A stretch of DNA of 64,000 nucleotides from Celeribacter naphthalenivorans (GTDB lineage Bacteria > Pseudomonadota > Alphaproteobacteria > Rhodobacterales > Rhodobacteraceae): NCBI RefSeq assembly GCF_020524585.1, contig NZ_JAIVLK010000010.1, positions 124,001 through 188,000 of the forward strand, given 5' to 3'. Of this stretch, positions 44,171 to 53,221 are shown piece after piece. A program made the position numbers and the translations under genes. The first letter of the stretch is position 1, and every line of letters starts with the position of its first letter. The notes under the pieces were generated by a model. That model did not search any database. It was not told the origin of the DNA and was given only the letters and a program-made list of their open reading frames with translations.

Positions 44171-45088
44171 ATGCAGTTCGTTCGGACATTCAAGCCTATA
44201 CATCTAGAGTTTTTGTTGAAGATTCAGGAAGTTGGTCAACTACAAGTCGCCGCGCACCTGCTCAACATGACCCAACCTGCCGCGTCGCGCATGCTCAAAG
44301 ATATTGAGGAACGCTGCGGCACAACGCTTTTCAAACGCACGCCCAAAGGGATGGAGCCGACGCCCTCTGGCGAAGTTTTCATCAAACATGCGAGAATCGT
44401 GTTGGCGGGGCTCGACTCGCTTGAGAAGGAAATCATCGCCCTGGCCACCGGCATGGCGGGCGAGGTGCGGGTCGGCTCGGTGACAGGGCCTGCGATTGGC
44501 GTTCTCATCCCCGCAATGGAAATTCTACGCGAACGCGCGCCGAATATTTCCGTCACCATCGACGTGGCCCCCTCGGTCGATTTGGTGCGTGGATTGGACG
44601 AAGGCAAGTTCGATTTTGTTATGGCCCGCGTCCCACCGACCCATGACAGCCGCGATCTGCATGTGCACCCTGCACGCAATGAACAAGTGCGGCTCTTGGT
44701 CAACGAGGTACACCCGCTGTTGTCGCACTCGAATGTGACGCTTGAGGAACTGTCGCACTACCCGTGGATCATGCAGGAACGCGGCTCGCCCATCCGGGAA
44801 GCCGTGGAGACCAGTTTCTACGCAGCAGGGCTGCCGCCCCCTGCGCGGGTGGTGAACTCCTCGTCCCTTCTCATCGCCTTGGCGCTGCTCAAAGGCACCG
44901 ACATGATCGCGCCGCTGTCCGAAGAGGTCACCGGATTGATGACCAGCGAGGGACTGGGTGCCAAGCTGCGGGTGATCAACGTCGCTGTGCCGATGACCGT
45001 CTCCCCCTATTTCATCATTCGCGACCGGTCCCGAGAACTCACCCCGGCGGCCACGCTGCTCTACGAGCAACTGCTGGCGGAAATTTAG
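44171..45088 (+). CDS. gbpR: LysR-family regulator GbpR of the chvE operon
   Basis: The 305-residue LysR-type protein has an N-terminal winged HTH (LLKIQEVGQLQVAAHLLNMT then QPAASRMLKDIEERCGTTLF) and a C-terminal inducer-binding domain. Sequence and divergent placement next to chvE identify GbpR, which in Agrobacterium activates or represses chvE in response to arabinose, galactose or fucose. The co-regulated arabinose/galactose enzymes downstream of chvE fit that inducer set. Confidence 0.9.
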   Translation: MQFVRTFKPIHLEFLLKIQEVGQLQVAAHLLNMTQPAASRMLKDIEERCGTTLFKRTPKGMEPTPSGEVFIKHARIVLAGLDSLEKEIIALATGMAGEVRVGSVTGPAIGVLIPAMEILRERAPNISVTIDVAPSVDLVRGLDEGKFDFVMARVPPTHDSRDLHVHPARNEQVRLLVNEVHPLLSHSNVTLEELSHYPWIMQERGSPIREAVETSFYAAGLPPPARVVNSSSLLIALALLKGTDMIAPLSEEVTGLMTSEGLGAKLRVINVAVPMTVSPYFIIRDRSRELTPAATLLYEQLLAEI

Positions 45089-45192
45089 CACCCTGCGCGA
45101 CACGAAGGCCGCGGATCAAAACCTTCTGTGTTGGACGCGCCGTCTTATGCCCATAGCCCGACAGAGCCGCCCCCTTAACGGATCGCACATTT

Positions 45193-45227
45193 GGCGGGAG
45201 CTGCCGAGTTTGGCGCGGATTCCCGCC
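45193..45227. terminator. Possible terminator stem between gbpR and the cytochrome gene
   Basis: GGCGGGA (45193-45199) and TCCCGCC (45221-45227) pair over a 21-base loop in the 264-base convergent gap after gbpR. The stem is short and lacks a T tract, so the call is tentative. A near-tandem repeat of CAGCTGCATG at about 45319-45339 is the only other feature there. Confidence 0.3.
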
Positions 45228-45352
45228 CCCTTGGCCTCACTCGATGGATAGAGCCTTAAAAAATTGCTCCGCCACGTCATGCATTCCCGACATGAACAGC
45301 AAGCCTTTCTGACCCAGCTGCATGCCAGCTGCATGATGTTCAGCCACACAGC

Positions 45353-45814
45353 TTATGGCCATGGATAATCCGCAACGGTCACCCCCATGGCGGCAAGTTC
45401 ATCCACCACGAGTCGACGGTAGGCCACCACATCGGGCACCGGCTCGGCGCGGCGGCGGGTGACTTCGTCTTCGGTGAAGGGGACGGCCGGAGCGCCGCTC
45501 TCGGTTTCGCCCCAGACATCGAGCACATAGTTCATCACCTCGGCGATCTCCCGATCATTGAGAGACGATCCGACCACGCCGGGCACATGCATCATATAGG
45601 TGCGGCCCAGTTCGGTGCCCGCAATATAGCCGACACTGTCCGGAAAGGCCGGGATGTCCCCCTCTGTCGTACCCAAGCCTTCGAACCCGTGACAGCCCGC
45701 ACAGCGCAAGATGTAGTTTGTGTGCGGGCTACGCGTGGGTTGATCGGCGGCTGCAAGCGCGGCGGGCAGCAGTGCGATCAAAACGCTCAGAGATTTCAAA
45801 AGAGGCATGCTCAT
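45353..45814 (-). CDS. Periplasmic c-type cytochrome of the aralkylamine dehydrogenase locus
   Basis: The 153-residue precursor has a signal peptide (SLSVLIALLPAALAA) and one haem motif CAGCH at about residues 38-42, with a Met-rich distal stretch YMMHVPG that can supply the axial ligand. It is the last gene of the aau cluster. A single-haem cytochrome in this place is likely to take electrons from the amine dehydrogenase, directly or through the neighbouring cytochrome. It is too small and has too few haems to be MauG. Confidence 0.82.
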   Translation of the reverse strand: MSMPLLKSLSVLIALLPAALAAADQPTRSPHTNYILRCAGCHGFEGLGTTEGDIPAFPDSVGYIAGTELGRTYMMHVPGVVGSSLNDREIAEVMNYVLDVWGETESGAPAVPFTEDEVTRRRAEPVPDVVAYRRLVVDELAAMGVTVADYPWP

Positions 45815-45832
45815 TCCTTTCCGTCCAAGGAC

Positions 45833-46282
45833 TTAATCGACAGCGGGGCGCATGGCCCGCAGATCGGCATGAGAGGGACGCGCCTCTCGCGTGGCATCGA
45901 GAAGGGCCTGCGTCATGACGCCATCGGTCTCGCCGAGCGTTTGAAGCACCCAAGTGCCGATCTCGACCAGTTCCTCGTCGGTGGTGCTGGCCACGGGCGG
46001 CATGATCAGGCCGATGTACATCTGGCCCTGCACCTCCAGTTTGCCCGCCATCCCCGAGACCACCACACCGGCGAGATAGTCGGGCGCGGTGTCGCCAAGA
46101 GCCTGCCAAAAGGCGGGGCGGTTCAACGGCGGGGCGAGGCCAGGATTGCCGATGCCGCCCGTGTTGTGGCAGGCGGCGCAGTGAATATCGAACAACTCCT
46201 CCGGCGTCTCTGCCGAGACCGGGAGGGTGAGGAGGGCCGTGGCAATCGCCACAGCCCCCGTGAGTGTCGTCAAAAGGCGCAC
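45833..46282 (-). CDS. Periplasmic c-type cytochrome of the aralkylamine dehydrogenase locus
   Basis: The 149-residue precursor has a signal peptide (TLTGAVAIATALLTLPVSA) and one haem motif CAACH near residue 36. NPGLAPPLNRPAF and YIGLIMPPVAS follow, the latter giving the probable methionine ligand. It lies between the light-chain gene and the second cytochrome gene with gaps of 6 and 18 bases. It is a candidate electron acceptor for the tryptophan tryptophylquinone enzyme in place of an amicyanin or azurin, none of which is encoded nearby. Confidence 0.84.
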   Translation of the reverse strand: MRLLTTLTGAVAIATALLTLPVSAETPEELFDIHCAACHNTGGIGNPGLAPPLNRPAFWQALGDTAPDYLAGVVVSGMAGKLEVQGQMYIGLIMPPVASTTDEELVEIGTWVLQTLGETDGVMTQALLDATREARPSHADLRAMRPAVD

Positions 46283-46288
46283 GTCAGA

Positions 46289-46810
46289 TTACTCCGCCAA
46301 GCCCACAACCACGGAAACCGTGCAGTGGTAGCCTTTGTCGGTGTTCGCCATGCACCAGTTGATGTCGTTGTATAGCCCCATACGATAGCCCGGACGTTCG
46401 CCTTCGGAGGTGTAACAGAAGGCTGCGGAATCCACCGGCGGCTTGCCGCAACAGTCATTGTAGGCGACGAGGTAGTCCTTGCCGTCATCGGGGTTCGAAC
46501 AGGTGCCGACCCAAGACACGGAGGAGGCAGACGAGCCCGGAGGACATTGCGTCAGAGAGCCGCCAGAGGTGGAGCAAAGGTTGCCATCAAGGGCACAATG
46601 ACGCCAGTAGGAGCATTCGTCTTCCGGCAGCTCAGAGGCGTTGGCGCGACGGTCGAAGGGCAGGATCGGGGTCGCCACGGCGGCGCCCAGAACCGAAGCC
46701 CCGGCCTTTGCCATAAAGCTGCGGCGGCCAAGGTTGCGCGCGGCGGTGCGGGCACCGGTTTCGACGCTTTTGTCGAGGGTCTTGAGAAGTTTGTCGATCA
46801 GTCTGGTCAT
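46289..46810 (-). CDS. aauA: Aralkylamine dehydrogenase light chain (tryptophan tryptophylquinone subunit)
   Basis: The 173-residue precursor carries a twin-arginine signal (GRRSFMAKAGASVLGA). The mature part aligns with methylamine dehydrogenase beta chains. By comparison with the Paracoccus enzyme as I remember it, Trp100 (VSWVGTC) and Trp152 (DINWCMA) would form the TTQ cofactor, and Asp75 and Asp119 would be the active-site acids. Only ten cysteines are present in the mature part rather than twelve. It oxidises primary aromatic or aralkyl amines in the periplasm together with the heavy chain. Confidence 0.92.
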   Translation of the reverse strand: MTRLIDKLLKTLDKSVETGARTAARNLGRRSFMAKAGASVLGAAVATPILPFDRRANASELPEDECSYWRHCALDGNLCSTSGGSLTQCPPGSSASSVSWVGTCSNPDDGKDYLVAYNDCCGKPPVDSAAFCYTSEGERPGYRMGLYNDINWCMANTDKGYHCTVSVVVGLAE

Positions 46811-46812
46811 AA

Positions 46813-47430
46813 TCAGATCCTTTCGGAGGAAAATTGAGTGGCGCCCATCTGGTGAGCGACCGCAGCCTGGTAAGAGGGGATGCCGGTCTCGGAGGCGGTG
46901 AACAGGCTTTCGAGCTGTTCACGGGAGTTGACGAGACCCTTGGCGCGCACCTTGCCGTCCGGCCCGATGAGCACGGCAAAGGGCAGTTTTGCGACCTTGA
47001 AGGTCATGCCGAGGTCGGAGGAGAGCGCATATGGGAAGCTTTGCAAATGCTCCGCCTCGATGAGCCGACGATGCGCCGCTTCGCGCCCGTCGGAGGCCAG
47101 CGCGACATCGAGCCAGCCCTGTTCATCGTCCCGGATCGATTTGATCGCGGGCAAAAGCGCCTTGCAAATCGGACAGGTGGTGGAGAGGAAGAACACAAGC
47201 TGCGCCCGTCCTTCCGGTCCGCCCAGTGCAAATTCCGACCCGTTGAGATTGGGCAGGGTCATCTGCGGCACGGTTTCGCCAATGTCCGGTCCGCTGTCCG
47301 AAATCATCGCGCCGACCGGAGAGACCCGTTCGAACAGGATGCCGATCTGGCGGGCGAGCGCGAAGATGATCGCGATCTGCACCAGCACGACAACCCACAG
47401 GGCGATGTTGGAAAAGATAAGTATATTCAT
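46813..47430 (-). CDS. aauD: Thioredoxin-like disulfide protein AauD/MauD
   Basis: The 205-residue protein has an N-terminal membrane anchor (LIFSNIALWVVVLVQIAIIF) and a periplasmic thioredoxin-like domain with CPIC in FFLSTTCPICKALLP. MauD-type proteins are required for correct disulfide formation in the Cys-rich light chain. The ATG at 47430 is supported by AGGA upstream; the longer frame would run into the aauE gene. It sits between aauE and aauA, as in known mau and aau clusters. Confidence 0.9.
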   Translation of the reverse strand: MNILIFSNIALWVVVLVQIAIIFALARQIGILFERVSPVGAMISDSGPDIGETVPQMTLPNLNGSEFALGGPEGRAQLVFFLSTTCPICKALLPAIKSIRDDEQGWLDVALASDGREAAHRRLIEAEHLQSFPYALSSDLGMTFKVAKLPFAVLIGPDGKVRAKGLVNSREQLESLFTASETGIPSYQAAVAHQMGATQFSSERI

Positions 47431-47446
47431 ATCGTTCTGTCCTCTC

Positions 47447-47974
47447 TCATCCGGCCTGCCGGATGTGGGGGAGATGGGAGGCGAGTTTTTCCGCCACGCC
47501 GTAGATGGCGAAAAGCGTGATCCCGGCGGTGATCGCCATGATCGCCCCCATCGCACCGAGCGGCCCGGTGGTGATCATCGCGACGGCCAACGCCATGACG
47601 GTCAAAACGGCATTGCGCCCGAGGGTGAGGCCGGAGACGATCTGCGGCGTGCCACCGCAGCCACAGTCGATCTCCGTCTGCCCGCGCAGCAAAGCCGCCG
47701 CCATCAAAGCGCCGTAGCCCAGGAACAAACCCGCCGCCATCAGCCCGCCGAAGGGGCGGGCGAAAGGGAGCAGGAGTGCGAGAACGGTGAGGGCCTCGGC
47801 CCCCATCAGTCCACGCACGATCAAGGGCACCATATGACGCGGCACAAGCCCATAGCCCTGCGCAAATCCCACCGTTTCATAATAGGCCTGCCACTTGTGC
47901 CAGGCCGCGCGCGCCAAGACGAGCACGAGAAAGCTCGTCAGGGTTGCAGAGGTGAGGTGCGACAGGTCTCCCAT
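47447..47974 (-). CDS. aauE: Methylamine utilization-type membrane protein AauE/MauE
   Basis: The 175-residue protein has about four to five hydrophobic helices and a CGCGG motif (DCGCGGTPQIVSG) in a loop. This pattern belongs to the DoxX/MauE group that cooperates with MauD in disulfide transfer across the inner membrane. Its ATG overlaps the stop of the heavy-chain gene (TGATG), so the two are translated together. Confidence 0.88.
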   Translation of the reverse strand: MGDLSHLTSATLTSFLVLVLARAAWHKWQAYYETVGFAQGYGLVPRHMVPLIVRGLMGAEALTVLALLLPFARPFGGLMAAGLFLGYGALMAAALLRGQTEIDCGCGGTPQIVSGLTLGRNAVLTVMALAVAMITTGPLGAMGAIMAITAGITLFAIYGVAEKLASHLPHIRQAG

Positions 47975-49113
47975 CAGCGATCCAGCTCCATGACGGTCGG
48001 CCAGCCAGCGATGTTGAACTCTTCGGCCACCTCAAGGAAAACTTCGTCGCCCATCTCGACGGAGTAGAGATAGACTTCGCCTTCCTCATTGGCGCCATAG
48101 AGCATCGGCTCTTCGGTCTGGGTCACGATCAGCCCGTTTTCGTGATGCGCGGCGGCGCGTCCGACAACGGTTTTGCTGTCCATATCCACGGCCCAGATTT
48201 GCTCGGCGCCGTTTTTGTGCGACCCGTCATAGGACCCGGAGTGCATCAGCACGAAAGCGGTGTTGGTCGGCGCGTTATAGGCGATCAGCTCAGAGCCGGA
48301 GGGCGCCCATTTGCCCAAAACGCCTTCGGTGAGGGCGATGGTCTCGGACAGGACCGGCACCTCGCCGCTGTCATCGACGACATAGAGATTGCCGTTATAG
48401 GACACGTAAACGAGGGTGTCGCCCACGCGCACGCCATTAGTGAAGAGCGCGTCGTCATCGACGTCAAAGATCTTTTCCGACTTGCCCGGATCGCCAAAGG
48501 TGCCATCGGCGGCATAGGAATAGGTTTGGAAGGTGCCGTCGCCACAGATCGTGGTGAATTTCATGCCAGAGGTCGAGGGGAAGATGCCCCAACAGCCCGG
48601 CGTCGGAATTTCAGCCAAGGCGCTTCCGGCGGCAATGTCGATCACCGACACGGAGGTGGCGGGTGTCGCGTTTTGCGCCAGCGCATAGGCCTCATCGGAG
48701 GACAGCGCCAACAACGCCGGCTGGCTTTCCACATGGGCCATTTTATCGCCGAACTCGAATTCGCCTTTGATCTTGAGCGTATCAACGTCCCAAGTGTGGA
48801 AGACGTTGGTGATCGAGCCATAGGTGTAGCGTTCAAAATAGACCGAGGTGGTATACATCGTCTTGCCATCGGCAGAGAGCACCATCTGTGCGGTGGTGCC
48901 CGGACCCATGTTGCCCTTCATCGCAAAATCTTCGGCGCCCAGCACGTTGATCGAGGACGGGCCTTTCCATTCCTGAGAAAGCACGAACAGATTCGGGCCT
49001 TCGTCGATCGTTTCCTTGACGGTGAGGGTTTCGGGTTCAATGGCGTCTTGCGCGAAAGCCGATCCGGTCAACGCAACAAGCGCCACGAAAGCGGCGGTTT
49101 TAGATTTCATCAT
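47974..49113 (-). CDS. aauB: Aralkylamine dehydrogenase heavy chain
   Basis: The 379-residue precursor has a signal peptide (TAAFVALVALTGSAFA-QD) and a seven-bladed beta-propeller typical of amine dehydrogenase heavy chains (VLSADGKTMYTTSVYFERYT; GCWGIFPSTSGMKFTTICGD; LMHSGSYDGSHKNGAEQIW). Two heavy and two light chains make the periplasmic enzyme. The YTYG and HKNGAEQIW blocks favour the aromatic (Aau) type over methylamine dehydrogenase. It is the first gene of the leftward operon aauB-E-D-A-cyt-cyt. Confidence 0.9.
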   Translation of the reverse strand: MMKSKTAAFVALVALTGSAFAQDAIEPETLTVKETIDEGPNLFVLSQEWKGPSSINVLGAEDFAMKGNMGPGTTAQMVLSADGKTMYTTSVYFERYTYGSITNVFHTWDVDTLKIKGEFEFGDKMAHVESQPALLALSSDEAYALAQNATPATSVSVIDIAAGSALAEIPTPGCWGIFPSTSGMKFTTICGDGTFQTYSYAADGTFGDPGKSEKIFDVDDDALFTNGVRVGDTLVYVSYNGNLYVVDDSGEVPVLSETIALTEGVLGKWAPSGSELIAYNAPTNTAFVLMHSGSYDGSHKNGAEQIWAVDMDSKTVVGRAAAHHENGLIVTQTEEPMLYGANEEGEVYLYSVEMGDEVFLEVAEEFNIAGWPTVMELDR

Positions 49114-49305
49114 CTGTCTCCTGGTGATGGTCTCGCGATCAGCTTAGGCGCTGGCAGTCAGCCCGCGCTATCCGCTTTGCTCCGGCTATTTCGCTCATAA
49201 AATATGCGTCGCGTGAATCTCGCCGTTTTCGGCGCCGACAAACTTGACGCGCCCCTTCCCGATGCGTCTTGAAGGAAGAAAAACATTCAATATCGGACGC
49301 TTACC

Positions 49306-50229
49306 ATGCACACATGCCTCAAGGCCAAGACCCTCGTGAAAGAGGTGCAATATGACAGTTTCGTCGATCAAGAGCGTGGTCTCGACGGTTGGAAACAGCT
49401 CTATCGGCAATTGTCTCCCGGGGCGTTCGAGGGGCATATCGCGGCATTGGACTGGGATGAAATCTCGCTCTACCGCGAGACAGTGAACCAAAAGATGGAG
49501 AATTTCTATCGCGTCCCCGAAGGCTCCATCTGCGTCGGATTTTCGCTTGGAAAACGGCTTTCCATGGCGGGACAGGCCAATGCGATTGGTGCGGGGACCG
49601 GCATGATCCATGTCTCAGACGAAGAGTATCACATCTTCACCGACAGCCATGCGGATTACATCATGCTCACCCTGCCCGAAAACGCCCTGTCGGAAGAGGT
49701 CGCAAGAGGGTCGAACCCCATTCCGCCGCAGGCCAGCCATGGCCTCGCGGACTGGATGTTGACGCTGATCGAGAGTGCACGGCAGGGTCTGGCGCAACAA
49801 CCCGTTCTGGATCTGGCGCCGGATCTGTTGATCGACCGCATATCGCTCTGGGCGCGTGACGCCACGCGACACCGCCTGCGCAAATCCCCGCGCGGGTTGA
49901 TGTCGGATATTCTGGCGGCTTGCGACACGCTTCCGTTCGAAAAGCTCAGCGTCAGCCATTTGTCAAAACTGTTGGACCGGGACCGGGTGCTCCTGCGCGC
50001 CTGCTGTTTGGAACGGACGGGGATGACGCTTGACGACTTGCTCAAAGGGCGCCGCATGAGCGAAGTGCATCGCCGCCTCCGCATGTCAGACCCGCGCGCT
50101 ACAAAAGTGTCGGATGTGAGTATGGAATTCGGCTATTATCATTGGGGAAGGTTTTCCCAAGCCTATCGTGCCATGTTTGGCGAACGCCCCTCTGACACAT
50201 TGCGCCGTGGCGCGCCCAAATGTTGCTGA
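49306..50229 (+). CDS. AraC-family transcriptional regulator
   Basis: The protein has 307 residues. The N-terminal two thirds are a ligand/dimerisation region without a recognised motif. The C-terminal AraC DNA-binding domain is seen in LSVSHLSKLLDRDRVLLRAC and the family-defining second HTH with FGYYHWGRFSQAYRAMFGER P. It is divergent from aauB across a 192-base gap, so control of amine dehydrogenase expression is the most likely job. The Tyr-His-Trp-Gly-Arg-Phe core is like that of EutR-type amine-responsive regulators. Confidence 0.85.
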   Translation: MHTCLKAKTLVKEVQYDSFVDQERGLDGWKQLYRQLSPGAFEGHIAALDWDEISLYRETVNQKMENFYRVPEGSICVGFSLGKRLSMAGQANAIGAGTGMIHVSDEEYHIFTDSHADYIMLTLPENALSEEVARGSNPIPPQASHGLADWMLTLIESARQGLAQQPVLDLAPDLLIDRISLWARDATRHRLRKSPRGLMSDILAACDTLPFEKLSVSHLSKLLDRDRVLLRACCLERTGMTLDDLLKGRRMSEVHRRLRMSDPRATKVSDVSMEFGYYHWGRFSQAYRAMFGERPSDTLRRGAPKCC

Positions 50230-50379
50230 GACGTGAGCATCAGATCACTTGCTCGGATGAGATGCACGCATAGGCATAGCGCGGAAACAGGTGTGTGACG
50301 GAGCGAAGATCAAGGCCTGACCGGGATAACGCGCTCTGCGCCCTGACAGACCTTGGCTTGTCGAATGGCGCATGTGGTT

Positions 50380-52992
50380 TCATGCTGGAGAGTGGTCGGT
50401 TGACGTGATCGTGGTGCTTGTCGCGTTTGTCTCTCGCGCACGGCTGACAAGAGCGACCACGTCGGTTGCCACGGCGAGGATGTTGGCTCGCGGCGAGACC
50501 GCGACGTAGATCGGTTGCCAGTCCGGCGAGAACTTGTCCTTGAAGGCCCGCAGACCCTCGAAGTTGTAGAACTGTCGCCCGTGACGATAGACAAGCGCTC
50601 CGAGGCGGGTCGACAACGCCGCGCCGCGCCGTGCGTCAAGGCCCGAGAGCGGGGCATTGCCCAACGAGAATTCCGCGTAGCCTTGGTCCGCGAAATGCAA
50701 CAGCAACTCGGTGAACAGGAACTCCATCAGCCCAGAGGGCGCATCGTCAATATGGCGCATCAGGTCGATTGATGCCTTTTGCCGCGCCTCGGTCAGCCAC
50801 AGGTTGGCAAAGGCCACGATCCGCCCGTCAAAACGCACCACGGCGATCGGCGCGCGCGACAACACGGCAGGGTCGAAGGCCCCGACGGAAAAGCCCTTTT
50901 CCTCCCCCGCTTTGGTTTTCAGCCACGCGTCGGAGATCGCCTTGAGTTCAGGCATGAGATCCTCGGCGAAGGGCGGCGTCAGAACCTCGAAGGACAGCCC
51001 GTCGCGCAGAGCACGATTGTGTGCCGTGCGCAGTTTCTTGCGGGCGGGGCCTTCCAGCGAGAAATCCCTGAGCGGCACCACGGCCTCCTCGCCCATCTTG
51101 ACCAGCGCAAGACCCATCTCGAGCCAGAGCGGAATCCTCTCGGCTCCGACCGAGTAGAACACCGGTCGGGCATTGGCCGCATAGGCTGCGTCCTGAAAGG
51201 CCCAAGCCAGCGCGGACAGTTCAGACGGATCACCGAAAGGTTCGTGCAACGCGATCCAGCTCCGCCCGCGGATGCGATACATCAGGGCGCTGCGCCCACT
51301 GTCCGAGAACATCAGGCATTTGTCTCCCGTCAGGGCAATATTGGCCTCGGGGTCAGGTTGAGACATGACAATGGCACGGACCTTTTCGATCTCGTCCAGC
51401 GTCGGCAACTCGTGCGACATCTGCCCCGGACGCAGGGCAAAGACCAAAAGCGACAGGCCCAGAACCGACATGCCGACCAAGGCGGCCCTGAGCGCACGAG
51501 GGGCACTCTGGTCGATGGCGAATTGCCACCACAGCTCATTGGCGTAGGGCGTCGCCTTATGGGCGAAAAACAGCGTGGCTGCCAGCGCCGCCATGAGGCC
51601 GAGGATCACCACCGCCCAACGGGGGCTGAATGCTTCACGTGTCAGACGTGTGGTGCGAAAGAACTCGGCCTTCGTCGGCCAGAGGATCAGCAGGGCGACA
51701 CCGAGAAACGCGGCGCGTTCCACGTCGAGCCCATTGGCCAGGCTGGCGACGATGCCCGCTGCCAGAGCCAACATCGCCAACCACCATGCCCCCGCCACAC
51801 GGCGCAGGAGCCCGTGTGCGATAATCAACATAGCCGCTCCGAGGATACTGGACAGCAATGCGCCACCTTCGATCACCGCCAGTGGTGTGAGGACTTCGAG
51901 CTGTTCGGCCAGTTCCGAGGTCGGCGGGATCAGCGTCGACATCATCAGGAACGCGCCCGAGGCCAGCATCATGACCGACATGGCCAGCGGCACCAGCGCG
52001 CCGACCGAGCGCGTCACCGGAGCCAGCACGGGCATCACCTTGCCGGAGGCCATCCGCGCCTCGGTCAGCGCCATCAGCACCAGCGACAGACCGAAGGGCA
52101 GAAGATAGTAGATCACGCGATAGAGCAGCAGGCCGGCGGCAACATCGGCGACAGGCACCGAGGCGGGCAGCGCCGCGACCACCACGGTCTCAAGCACCCC
52201 GACACCGCCCGGCACGTGGCTGATCACCCCCGCCATCACAGCCGCGGCATAGACCGCAAGGAAAGTGGCAAACCCGAGATCCGAGGGCGGCAGCAACAGA
52301 TAGAGCGTCATGGCGGCCAACAGCAGGTCTAAGGCTGTAAAGAGAAACTGTGCCGCCATGAGGCGCGGCGCAGGGGCCTTCAAGGTGATGCTCCGCACCG
52401 TGATCTGAGAGCCGCGCACGGCGATCACAAACAGCAGACCGACGGAGAGTGTGACCACCACCACAGACAAGCCTCGCACCATCCCCGGTGCCAGCGGCAA
52501 GAGATGCCCCAGCGCATAGGGATGGACGGCCAGCGCGCCAAAGCCGATGATCGTCGCGCCGAACCCAAAGGAGACCGAGGCAAAGGTGGCAATCGCCGCG
52601 ATGTCCTGCGCCGTCAGCCCCAGTGCGGAGTAGATGCGATACCGCACCGCGCCGCCTGTGATCAGGCCTGCACCGATCGTGTTGCCCATGGCATAGCCGA
52701 GAAAACTGCCGAGCGCGATCACGGGCTTGGGCAGATCCTTTTCAATGTAGCGCAGCGCCGACCAGTCATAACCGATCAGGGCCGCATAGCTGGCCAGCGT
52801 TGCCAAAACAGCGAGAGCCAGCACATGCCACGGCGTGGCCCGCGCGACGGACATCACTTGTTTCAGGTCGACACTGGCCAGAAGATGGTGCAGCGACCAC
52901 GCCCCCGCCGCGAACAGGCCAAGGGTCACAATCCAAGGCAAAAGCGGCTTCAGGCGGTGCAGGAGACTGGGGGGCTGTGCGGTGTCTGTCAT
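50380..52992 (-). CDS. mprF: Bifunctional lysylphosphatidylglycerol synthase/flippase MprF-type
   Basis: The 870-residue protein has an N-terminal half of about fourteen hydrophobic helices (flippase domain, for example GVISHVPGGVGVLETVVVAA) and a C-terminal cytoplasmic GNAT-like synthase domain ending YNFEGLRAFKDKFSPDWQP. This is full length for MprF. Such enzymes attach lysine or alanine from aminoacyl-tRNA to phosphatidylglycerol and flip it, giving resistance to cationic peptides. It appears monocistronic, with about 150 bases after it and 229 before it in which I see no other gene. Confidence 0.9.
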   Translation of the reverse strand: MTDTAQPPSLLHRLKPLLPWIVTLGLFAAGAWSLHHLLASVDLKQVMSVARATPWHVLALAVLATLASYAALIGYDWSALRYIEKDLPKPVIALGSFLGYAMGNTIGAGLITGGAVRYRIYSALGLTAQDIAAIATFASVSFGFGATIIGFGALAVHPYALGHLLPLAPGMVRGLSVVVVTLSVGLLFVIAVRGSQITVRSITLKAPAPRLMAAQFLFTALDLLLAAMTLYLLLPPSDLGFATFLAVYAAAVMAGVISHVPGGVGVLETVVVAALPASVPVADVAAGLLLYRVIYYLLPFGLSLVLMALTEARMASGKVMPVLAPVTRSVGALVPLAMSVMMLASGAFLMMSTLIPPTSELAEQLEVLTPLAVIEGGALLSSILGAAMLIIAHGLLRRVAGAWWLAMLALAAGIVASLANGLDVERAAFLGVALLILWPTKAEFFRTTRLTREAFSPRWAVVILGLMAALAATLFFAHKATPYANELWWQFAIDQSAPRALRAALVGMSVLGLSLLVFALRPGQMSHELPTLDEIEKVRAIVMSQPDPEANIALTGDKCLMFSDSGRSALMYRIRGRSWIALHEPFGDPSELSALAWAFQDAAYAANARPVFYSVGAERIPLWLEMGLALVKMGEEAVVPLRDFSLEGPARKKLRTAHNRALRDGLSFEVLTPPFAEDLMPELKAISDAWLKTKAGEEKGFSVGAFDPAVLSRAPIAVVRFDGRIVAFANLWLTEARQKASIDLMRHIDDAPSGLMEFLFTELLLHFADQGYAEFSLGNAPLSGLDARRGAALSTRLGALVYRHGRQFYNFEGLRAFKDKFSPDWQPIYVAVSPRANILAVATDVVALVSRARETNATSTTITSTDHSPA

Positions 52993-53221
52993 GGCCTATC
53001 CTATGCCCTACGATCATGCCGCCTGCGGCTTTGTAAAAGGTCAGGGAAACATTACGATTTCACACCCTTTTGGCAAGGCATGCACGATCTGTGGCGGGCA
53101 TACGGCCATCCTCGCAACATCCTGAGCAACGTTCACTGCGCTGCCCCTTCTGCCCCCGCAACGACTGCCACGTCGGTGACCGACTGCCCCCTCTCGACGC
53201 CTGCTTCGACCTCCTGATCGC

